DNA of 8,810 nucleotides from positions 1 through 8,810 of the forward strand of contig CAAGJQ010000158.1 in NCBI GenBank assembly GCA_900770295.1, given 5' to 3'. Source of the DNA: an uncultured Oscillibacter sp. (GTDB lineage: Bacteria; Bacillota; Clostridia; Oscillospirales; Oscillospiraceae). Positions 1 to 4,493 of this stretch are shown in pieces. The position numbers and the translations under genes were made by a program. Position 1 is the stretch's first letter. Every line of letters begins with the position of its first letter. Under the pieces are notes generated by a model. That model ran no database searches and was not told the origin of the DNA. It saw only the letters and a list, made by a program, of their open reading frames with translations.

Positions 1-34
1 AGCGCCGAAGACGCGTTGAAGTCTTATGAGACGG

Positions 35-57
35 CATTTGTGCCTCTGGCACAAATG
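35..57. repeat. Short perfect hairpin at left edge
   Basis: A perfect 10-bp stem (CATTTGTGCC at 35-44, GGCACAAATG at 48-57) has a 3-nt loop. Outer complementary segments (GCGCCG at 2-7 with CGGCGC at 72-77, CGCG at 12-15 with CGCG at 63-66) suggest a larger folded unit that may run on to the palindrome at 80-119. No T-run follows it, so it is not an obvious terminator. Nothing in bases 1-79 looks like a gene. A frame open from base 1 to 186 exists but crosses three hairpins. Confidence 0.5.
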
Positions 58-79
58 GGCGACGCGCTCAGCGGCGCCT

Positions 80-119
80 CTTCCATAGAAAATATCCATT
101 TTCTATGGAAGAATCGTAT
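80..119. repeat. Palindromic intergenic repeat, copy 1
   Basis: A 14-bp perfect stem (CTTCCATAGAAAAT at 80-93, ATTTTCTATGGAAG at 98-111) with loop ATCC is followed by AATCGTAT. A second copy at 3824-3862 has the same stem design, a near-identical loop and the same AATCGTAT border, but differs in the stem at paired positions. Read on the minus strand, both copies end a reading frame with Thr-Ile-Leu-Pro-stop. This looks like a dispersed genomic repeat and not a terminator of one gene, because the T-run expected after the stem is missing. Confidence 0.65.
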
Positions 120-130
120 AAAGACGGCAG

Positions 131-177
131 AAAAGCATCCGGTACAGGCGTTTCCCGCCCTGTGCCGGATGCTTTTT
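131..177. terminator. Bidirectional intrinsic terminator after the Rrf2 gene
   Basis: An 18-bp stem (131-148 with 159-176, one G-U pair) has a 10-nt loop. It is flanked by AAAA on the left and TTTTT on the right, so it ends with a U-tract when read from either side. On the minus strand it lies about 70 nt beyond the stop of the Rrf2 gene and is its likely terminator. Confidence 0.8.
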
Positions 178-248
178 ACGCGCTGAAATATGGGGGAACC
201 GCGGACTCTGCCCGGGGAACGCCGCCTTTCCGCCGTGGACGGCTCCCG

Positions 249-680
249 TCAGATGATATAGTCGTTCCCGGCCGTACCGGACCGCACGAGGTCCGCCAGC
301 GTGACGTTGTCCAGATAGTCGTTGATCACCTTGTCCAGTCCCTGCCACAGGGACAGGGTGCGGCACACGGCCATCCGCGGGCAGGGGGGCGCGCCATCCT
401 CCAGACAGGACACGGGAGCCAGAGAATCCTCTGTCAGCCGCAGAATGCTGCCCACCGTATACTGCTCCGGGGCCTTGGTCAGCTGGTATCCGCCGCCCTT
501 GCCCCGCAGGCCGTTCAGGAGCTTGGCCTTCACCAGGAGCTTGATGATGCTCTCCAGATACTTTTCTGAAATCTCCTGCCGCTCCGCAATGAGCTTCAAC
601 GGAATGAACCCCTCGGACTGGTGCTCCGCAAGATCGATCATGACCCGCAGCGCGTAGCGGCCTTTTGTTGAAATCAGCAT
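249..680 (-). CDS. Rrf2-family transcriptional regulator (IscR/CymR type)
   Basis: This 143-aa protein has the Rrf2 layout. It opens with MLISTKGRYALRVMIDLA, followed by a winged helix-turn-helix over about residues 25-66 containing the hallmark ISEKYLESI and LLNGLRGKGGGYQLTK, then a dimerisation helix. Three cysteines (92, 100, 106) lie in the loop where IscR holds its Fe-S cluster. IscR spacing is C-X5-C-X5-C, whereas here it is C-X7-C-X5-C, so a cluster is possible but not shown. The ATG at 680 has GGAGG 8 nt upstream. It is transcribed divergently from cysK, and Rrf2 proteins such as CymR and IscR commonly control cysteine or Fe-S supply, so cysK and its own promoter are likely targets. 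Family assignment is firm; the effector is unknown. Confidence 0.9.
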   Translation of the reverse strand: MLISTKGRYALRVMIDLAEHQSEGFIPLKLIAERQEISEKYLESIIKLLVKAKLLNGLRGKGGGYQLTKAPEQYTVGSILRLTEDSLAPVSCLEDGAPPCPRMAVCRTLSLWQGLDKVINDYLDNVTLADLVRSGTAGNDYII

Positions 681-700
681 GTCATATCCCTCCGCCTTGT

Positions 701-714
701 AATAAACCTATTAT
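701..714. promoter_or_regulatory. Candidate Rrf2 operator 1 (AACCTATT)
   Basis: AACCTATT (705-712) sits inside the near-palindrome AATAAACCTATTAT, over the -10 box of the regulator gene. The same octamer recurs at 755-762, and with one change at 796-803. The operator role is an inference from repetition and position. Confidence 0.4.
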
Positions 715-738
715 ACAGCATGGTAAATGGGGAATCAA
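710..738 (-). promoter_or_regulatory. Promoter of the Rrf2 gene
   Basis: On the minus strand TTGATT (733-738) and TATAAT (710-715) are separated by 17 nt, placing the start of transcription about 8 nt further left, 20-odd nt before the ATG. The AACCTATT motif at 705-712 overlaps the -10 box and is positioned for self-repression. Confidence 0.65.
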
Positions 739-754
739 TCAAAATATTTTCCGG

Positions 755-762
755 AACCTATT
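755..762. promoter_or_regulatory. Candidate Rrf2 operator 2 (AACCTATT)
   Basis: This exact copy of the octamer at 705 overlaps the first two bases of the cysK -35 box. Binding here would block RNA polymerase at cysK. Confidence 0.35.
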
Positions 763-789
763 GACAAACGGGGCGCACGGGCTTATAAT
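761..789 (+). promoter_or_regulatory. cysK promoter
   Basis: A perfect sigma-A type promoter: TTGACA at 761-766, a 17-nt spacer and TATAAT at 784-789. Transcription should start near 796, giving a leader of about 145 nt before the cysK ATG. A promoter this strong next to repeated motifs suggests that control is by repression, attenuation or both. Confidence 0.85.
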
Positions 790-795
790 CCTAAT

Positions 796-812
796 AACCT
801 ACTTGAAAGGTT
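796..812. promoter_or_regulatory. Candidate Rrf2 operator 3 at the cysK transcription start
   Basis: A dyad, AACCT (796-800), 7 nt, AGGTT (808-812), lies on the predicted start of transcription. AACCTACT at 796-803 is a one-mismatch copy of the octamer at 705 and 755. It could be a repressor site or a hairpin at the 5' end of the leader RNA. Confidence 0.4.
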
Positions 813-821
813 GGTAATAAG

Positions 822-863
822 ATGAAGCGCTGCATGAACCAATTCCGATGTCGCCGATGTTGA
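822..863 (+). CDS. Cysteine-rich leader peptide upstream of cysK (uORF)
   Basis: This 13-codon frame encodes MKRCMNQFRCRRC and stops at TGA 861-863. Four of its 13 residues are cysteine, and it lies wholly inside the cysK leader, 26 nt after the predicted transcription start and 78 nt before the cysK ATG. GAAAGG at 805-810 could serve as a modest ribosome binding site 11 nt upstream. Cysteine-rich upstream frames that stall ribosomes when Cys-tRNA is scarce are known ahead of cysteine genes in actinobacteria, and an analogous role is inferred here. Downstream hairpins at 866-876 and 886-900 could be the responding structures. The composition and position are striking, but so short a frame could arise by chance. 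Confidence 0.5.
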   Translation: MKRCMNQFRCRRC

Positions 864-941
864 GGCTGTTTCACAGGAACTGACGGGAGAGCGTATCTCC
901 GCGAATCAATCACAACGATGACATTTTAGGAGGAATTGATA

Positions 942-1874
942 ATGAGTAAGATCTATACATCCGCCGATCAGCTGATCGGAAAGACCCCGCTGCTGGAGCT
1001 GGTCCACATTGAAAAGGAAGAGGGCCTGGAGGCGAAGATCCTGGGCAAGCTGGAGTATTTCAACCCCGCCGGCAGCGTCAAGGACCGCATCGCCAAGGCC
1101 ATGATCGATGACGCGGAGGCCAAGGGGCTTCTGAAGCCCGGCTCTGTGATCATCGAGCCCACCTCCGGCAATACCGGCATCGGCCTGGCCTCCGTGGCCG
1201 CCGCCCGGGGCTACCGCATCATCATCGTCATGCCGGAGACCATGAGCGTGGAGCGCCGCCAGCTGATGAAGGCCTACGGCGCGGAGCTGGTGCTGACCGA
1301 GGGCGCCAAGGGCATGAAGGGCGCCATCGCCAAGGCCGACGAGCTGGCGAAGGAGATCCCCAACAGCTTTATCCCCGGCCAGTTCGTGAACCCCGCCAAC
1401 CCCGCCGTCCACAAGGCCACCACCGGCCCCGAGATCTGGGAGGACACCGACGGCAAGGTGGACATTTTCGTGGCCGGCGTCGGCACAGGCGGCACCATCA
1501 CCGGCGTGGGCGAGTATCTCAAGAGCCAGAATCCCAACGTGAAGGTGGTGGCGGTGGAGCCCGCGTCCTCTCCCGTGCTGAGCAAGGGCACCTCCGGCAG
1601 CCACAAGATCCAGGGCATCGGCGCCGGATTTGTCCCGGATGTGCTGAATACGGCGGTCTATGACGAGATCATCGCCGTGGAAAACGACGATGCCTTCGCC
1701 GCCGGCAAGCAGGTCGGCAAGGCGGAGGGCGTGCTGGTGGGCATCTCCTCCGGCGCGGCCATCTGGGCGGCCATCCAGCTGGCGAAGCGGCCTGAGAACA
1801 AGGGCAAGACCATTGTGGCCCTTCTGCCGGACACCGGCGACCGCTATCTGTCCACCCCGCTGTTCGCGGACTGA
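942..1874 (+). CDS. cysK: Cysteine synthase A (O-acetylserine sulfhydrylase)
   Basis: This enzyme makes L-cysteine from O-acetylserine and sulfide using pyridoxal phosphate, in the cytoplasm. The 310-aa product is normal CysK length. Visible motifs are the PLP lysine K47 in NPAGSVKDR, the substrate loop TSGNTG (74-79), the PLP phosphate cup GTGGT (181-185), GISSGA with S270 near the pyridine nitrogen, and the C-terminal DTGDRYLSTPLF. An in-frame TTG lies 6 nt upstream of the chosen ATG, but AGGAGG at 928-933 is 8 nt from the ATG and only 2 nt from the TTG. It is a single-gene unit between its own promoter and a terminator. The divergent Rrf2 regulator and the Cys-rich leader peptide both point to control by cysteine or sulfide status. 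No serine acetyltransferase gene is in the window. Confidence 0.96.
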   Translation: MSKIYTSADQLIGKTPLLELVHIEKEEGLEAKILGKLEYFNPAGSVKDRIAKAMIDDAEAKGLLKPGSVIIEPTSGNTGIGLASVAAARGYRIIIVMPETMSVERRQLMKAYGAELVLTEGAKGMKGAIAKADELAKEIPNSFIPGQFVNPANPAVHKATTGPEIWEDTDGKVDIFVAGVGTGGTITGVGEYLKSQNPNVKVVAVEPASSPVLSKGTSGSHKIQGIGAGFVPDVLNTAVYDEIIAVENDDAFAAGKQVGKAEGVLVGISSGAAIWAAIQLAKRPENKGKTIVALLPDTGDRYLSTPLFAD

Positions 1875-1891
1875 AACAAACACGTGTGAAC

Positions 1892-1924
1892 ACAGAGGCT
1901 GCCGGCCTGACAGCCTCTGTTTTT
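1892..1924 (+). terminator. cysK terminator
   Basis: A perfect 10-bp stem (ACAGAGGCTG at 1892-1901, CAGCCTCTGT at 1911-1920) with a 9-nt loop runs into TTTTT, 18 nt after the cysK stop codon. Confidence 0.9.
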
Positions 1925-2033
1925 ACCGCTCAGGGGAAAAGCGGAGGTTCCATACCGCGCCGTCCGGGCCCGGCGGGGAGTCTTTGGCAGGATGGGGATA
2001 GAGAATTTTTGCGTGGAGAAAGCGGATATTTTC

Positions 2034-2062
2034 TTGCGTTTTGAGAAAAAATGAGGTATCAT
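2034..2062 (+). promoter_or_regulatory. Possible mgtE promoter
   Basis: TTGCGT (2034-2039), a 17-nt spacer and TATCAT (2057-2062) would start transcription near 2069. The -35 match is weak (3 of 6). It is the best-placed candidate ahead of the structured leader. The stretch 1925-2030 before it shows no gene or clear structure. Confidence 0.35.
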
Positions 2063-2118
2063 AATTCAGAAGGCGGGAAAAACCGGCCTTGTATCTGACA
2101 AAAAAGGAGGAAAGGTAA

Positions 2119-2196
2119 GTGGACACTGGCAGTCGAAGTTTCAGAATAGACAGCGACGTTCCTTTGCGGCGTTCTCTTGCCTTTTCTGAGGGATAG
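2119..2196 (+). CDS. Upstream ORF in the mgtE leader (25 aa)
   Basis: A GTG-started frame begins 8 nt after AAGGAGG (2104-2110), the strongest ribosome binding site in the leader and otherwise without a gene. The peptide starts MDTGSRSFRIDSDVPLRRS and ends at TAG 2194-2196. The stop codon lies in the arm AGAACGC (2195-2201), so ribosomes reaching it would open that stem and could decide which downstream hairpin forms. Enteric mgtA and mtgC leaders also carry short frames that sense Mg2+ through translation, but this peptide shows no sequence likeness to them that I can see. It could also be a tiny structural peptide. Confidence 0.45.
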   Translation: MDTGSRSFRIDSDVPLRRSLAFSEG

Positions 2197-2243
2197 AACG
2201 CGCTGACAGGGGGGAATTCTGCCCTCTTTTGCATAGGAATGCC

Positions 2244-2293
2244 GCCACACGGAGACGCTCTTTGAGAAGGGGTATCCGTGTGGCTTTGTTTGT
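2244..2293 (+). terminator. Terminator-like hairpin before mgtE
   Basis: A perfect 10-bp stem (GCCACACGGA at 2244-2253, TCCGTGTGGC at 2275-2284) with a 21-nt loop is followed by TTTGTTTGT. It is placed about 45 nt ahead of the mgtE ATG, so it would cut transcription before the gene unless an alternative fold prevents it. Confidence 0.6.
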
Positions 2294-2335
2294 CTGTCCG
2301 GAGACTTCCTCTATTCAAAAAAGGAGGTTGTTTCG

Positions 2336-3685
2336 ATGGAGAACAAGAACATGTTTGAGCGTTACGCGGCATTGCTGATGGAGAAGCGCTACCGGGAGCT
2401 GCGGGAGCTTCTGGCGGAAGAAAATGAAGTGGATCTGGCGGAGTTCATCGAGGGACTGACGCAGGAGCAGGCGGTGCTGGCCTTCCGGATGCTGCCGAAG
2501 GGGCTGGCGGCGGAGGTGTTTTCCAACCTGCCGCCGGAGGTCCAGCAGAACATCGTGGCATCGGTGACGGATCAGGAGCTGTCGGAGATCGTGGAGGACC
2601 TGTTCCTGGATGACGCGGTGGACATGCTGGAGGAGCTGCCGGCCAATGTGGTGAAGCGGGTCTTGAAGCAGGCCCGGCCGGAGACCCGCCGGCTCATCAA
2701 TCAGTTTTTGCAGTATCCGGAAAACTCCGTGGGCAGCATCATGACGGCGGAGTTCGTGGACCTGAAAAAGGACACCACCGCCGGCGAGGCGATCCGGCGT
2801 ATCCGCAGGGTGGGGGAGGACTGCGAGGCCATCTACACCTGCTATGTGACGGACAGCCAGCGGGTTTTGAAGGGCGTCATCACCCTGCGGGAGCTGCTGC
2901 TGGCAGACGAAAACCAGCCCGTGGGCGAGAAGATGGAGACGGATATCGTCACCGTCCAGACCACGGATGACCGGGAGCTGGCTGTCAGCCAGATGATGCA
3001 CTACGACTTCCTGACGCTGCCGGTGGTGGACCGGGAGAACCGCCTGGTGGGCGTGGTCACGGTGGATGACGCGATGGACGTCATGGAGGAAGAGGCCACC
3101 GAGGACTTTGAGAAGATGGCGGCCATGGCCCCGTCGGAAAAGCCCTATCTGAAAACCGGCGTGTTCACCCTGGCGAAGAACCGCATCGTGTGGCTGTTGG
3201 TGCTGATGCTCTCCGGCATGATCACGGGGGGCATCCTGGGCCGGTACGAGGCGGCGTTCGCCGTGATGCCCATTCTGGTGACCTTCATTCCCATGCTGAC
3301 GGACACCGGCGGCAACGCCGGCAGCCAGAGCAGCACGCTGGTCATCCGCGGCATGGCGGTGGGGGAGATCACCCTGCGGGACTTTCCCAGAGTGCTCTGG
3401 AAGGAGCTGCGGGTCAGCATCGTCGTGGGTATCGCGCTGGCGGCCGCCAACTATGTCCGGCTGATGATCCAGTACCCGGGCAGCGGTATGGTCTGCCTGA
3501 CCGTGACCCTGGCGATGTTTGCCACGGTGGTCATCGCCAAGACGGTGGGCGGCGTACTGCCGATGGCGGCAAAGCTGCTGCACGCGGACCCGGCCATTAT
3601 GGCGGCGCCGCTGATCACCACCATTGTGGACGCGCTGTCGCTGGTGGTGTACTTCACGGCGGCCCAGAGACTGCTGCATATTTAA
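2336..3685 (+). CDS. mgtE: Magnesium transporter MgtE
   Basis: This dimeric inner-membrane Mg2+ channel gates itself by intracellular Mg2+. The 449-aa product matches the family length and order: an N-terminal helical domain (about 10-130), two CBS domains (about 131-190 and 197-255), a connecting plug helix (about 250-275) and five membrane segments (about 283-445). The family signature is seen at 323-331 with GGNAGSQ, and the pore aspartate D432 sits in TTIVDALS. The ATG follows AAAAAGGAGG with 8 nt spacing. It is a single-gene unit with an elaborate leader and a strong terminator. The acidic N-terminal and CBS regions (for example DDAVDMLEE) fit the known cytosolic Mg2+ sensing sites. Co2+ transport is also reported for some members. 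Confidence 0.96.
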   Translation: MENKNMFERYAALLMEKRYRELRELLAEENEVDLAEFIEGLTQEQAVLAFRMLPKGLAAEVFSNLPPEVQQNIVASVTDQELSEIVEDLFLDDAVDMLEELPANVVKRVLKQARPETRRLINQFLQYPENSVGSIMTAEFVDLKKDTTAGEAIRRIRRVGEDCEAIYTCYVTDSQRVLKGVITLRELLLADENQPVGEKMETDIVTVQTTDDRELAVSQMMHYDFLTLPVVDRENRLVGVVTVDDAMDVMEEEATEDFEKMAAMAPSEKPYLKTGVFTLAKNRIVWLLVLMLSGMITGGILGRYEAAFAVMPILVTFIPMLTDTGGNAGSQSSTLVIRGMAVGEITLRDFPRVLWKELRVSIVVGIALAAANYVRLMIQYPGSGMVCLTVTLAMFATVVIAKTVGGVLPMAAKLLHADPAIMAAPLITTIVDALSLVVYFTAAQRLLHI

Positions 3686-3690
3686 ATACG

Positions 3691-3727
3691 AAAAGTGAGA
3701 GGCAACCGCGGTTGCCTCTCACTTTTT
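3691..3727. terminator. Perfectly palindromic terminator between mgtE and the iron operon
   Basis: The 36 nt at 3691-3726 are a perfect palindrome (arm AAAAGTGAGAGGCAACCG) with no formal loop, followed by T at 3727. A and T runs at the two ends let it work in both directions, so it can end mgtE and also the converging feo-dtxR transcript. Confidence 0.9.
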
Positions 3728-3823
3728 CAAAATGCGGGGATGGGAGGAAGCGCCTTCGGACAGGGAGGGAAATGCTCCGCCGGATAGCGCCGGAGCTCCC
3801 GGACAAGGTTCTCCCCGGGGCGG

Positions 3824-3862
3824 CTCCCATGAAAATATCTCATTTTCATGGGAGAATCGTAT
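3824..3862. repeat. Palindromic intergenic repeat, copy 2
   Basis: A 13-bp perfect stem (CTCCCATGAAAAT at 3824-3836, ATTTTCATGGGAG at 3842-3854) with loop ATCTC is followed by AATCGTAT, the same border as copy 1 at 80-119. It overlaps the 3' end of the DtxR-like gene and supplies its last codons and stop. The flanking 3728-3823 contains only short GC-rich inverted repeats. Confidence 0.65.
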
Positions 3863-4226
3863 CACGTGTCCTGCCCGCCAACTGCTTCCGGCAGTGCTCC
3901 GGCAGATTCAGCACAATCGTATGCGCCAGATTCCCGGCGTCCTCCTCTGTCATGTCCAGACCCAGGGCGGGGAGCCGCTCGCTGACTGTTTTCACACAGA
4001 GGAACAGCTCCTTTGCCAAAAGGAAACCCGTGTCCGTCAGATAGATCTTGCCGTACCGCTCCCGGACCAGAAGCCCCAGATCCATGAGATTGGACATCAT
4101 ATTGGTGACGGAGGCCTTGGAGCAGTCCAGCGCCTTCGCAATGTCCGCTGTCCCCACGTCCGTGGCCGCCTGTCCCAGTTCGTAGATCACCAGTAAGTAC
4201 CGTAAGTGCGATTCCCGTAATTCCAT
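3846..4226 (-). CDS. DtxR-like metal-dependent regulator (atypical)
   Basis: This 126-aa protein has the DtxR/MntR opening (MELRESHLRYLLVIYEL), a winged helix (residues about 21-64, recognition helix near 36-48, wing YGKIYLT) and a short dimerisation domain. It has no SH3-like third domain. The ATG at 4226 has GAGG 8 nt upstream. An in-frame GTG at 4262 would add 12 residues and also has a purine-rich site, but family members begin near MELRES. Aligned by eye, most DtxR metal ligands are changed: M10 to R9, H79 to K79, H98 to E, C102 to G98 and E105 to A101, while E83 and H102 remain. It is last in the feo operon and probably controls it through the GTTAG-N6-CTAAC sites. The final residues TILP and the stop come from the palindromic repeat. 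Confidence 0.82.
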   Translation of the reverse strand: MELRESHLRYLLVIYELGQAATDVGTADIAKALDCSKASVTNMMSNLMDLGLLVRERYGKIYLTDTGFLLAKELFLCVKTVSERLPALGLDMTEEDAGNLAHTIVLNLPEHCRKQLAGRTRDTILP

Positions 4227-4313
4227 GTTCTGATCCTCATCCCCGTCACGGAAAGAGGACACGGACAGCTTCCCTTTGCCCGCGTCTCCTCTCCGGTGTT
4301 TCGGCCTGTTCGA

Positions 4314-4475
4314 TTATTTGGAGCGGCTGCTTCCGCAGCATCCGCCGCAGGAGCCGCAGTCACCGCCGCAGGAGCAGCCGCCCCTGCCGTGCTTCCAGTT
4401 GGAAACGCCTCTGGCAATGATTGCCACAAAGACGATCAGGATGATCAATGCGATGATGATGGTAGGCATGTTCAT
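4314..4475 (-). CDS. FeoB-associated Cys-rich membrane peptide
   Basis: This 53-aa protein has a single membrane helix at the start (MNMPTIIIALIILIVFVAII) followed by a short basic stretch and a Gly/Cys tail with six cysteines (34, 36, 40, 43, 46, 47). This is the form of the small proteins found beside feoB in many Firmicutes. Their role is not settled; handling ferrous iron or an Fe-S group at the FeoB pore is proposed. The ATG at 4475 has AAAGGAAG about 9 nt upstream, overlapping the feoB stop region 18 nt away. A second ATG at 4469 is possible. The position directly after feoB implies translation together with it. Confidence 0.88.
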   Translation of the reverse strand: MNMPTIIIALIILIVFVAIIARGVSNWKHGRGGCSCGGDCGSCGGCCGSSRSK

Positions 4476-4493
4476 AAGAGCGCTTCCTTTCTA

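Larger units (their letters stand above)
2069..2320 (+). promoter_or_regulatory. Structured mgtE leader RNA, probable attenuator
   Basis: Around 250 nt of leader contains, in order: a hairpin (AAGGC...GCCTT around 2070-2090), a strong ribosome binding site with a 25-codon upstream frame, two competing stems that share one arm (CAGCGaCGTT 2141-2150 with AACGCGCTG 2197-2205, or GCGTTCT 2169-2175 with AGAACGC 2195-2201), and a 10-bp terminator-like hairpin ending at 2293. Alternative pairings plus a terminator before the gene are typical of transcription attenuation. The conserved M-box core (GTTAGGTGAGGCTCC) is not present. A Mg2+ response is inferred from the gene downstream only. Confidence 0.5.

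Noticed and set aside
1..186. An open plus-strand frame from the window edge
   Set aside because: It crosses three hairpins including the repeat and the terminator, so it is probably non-coding; a gene ending just left of the window cannot be ruled out.
790..941. T-box for cysteine before cysK
   Set aside because: No TGGNACCGCG T-box sequence and no terminator in the leader.
906..1883. A 325-codon minus-strand open frame opposite cysK
   Set aside because: Antisense shadow with low-complexity Gly/Ala/His composition; cysK is unambiguous on the plus strand.
2069..2335. M-box (ykoK) magnesium riboswitch before mgtE
   Set aside because: The conserved core GTTAGGTGAGGCTCC and its partner segments are not present.
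2315..3679. A 454-codon minus-strand open frame opposite mgtE
   Set aside because: Antisense shadow rich in His, Gln and Arg; the MgtE reading is complete and conserved.
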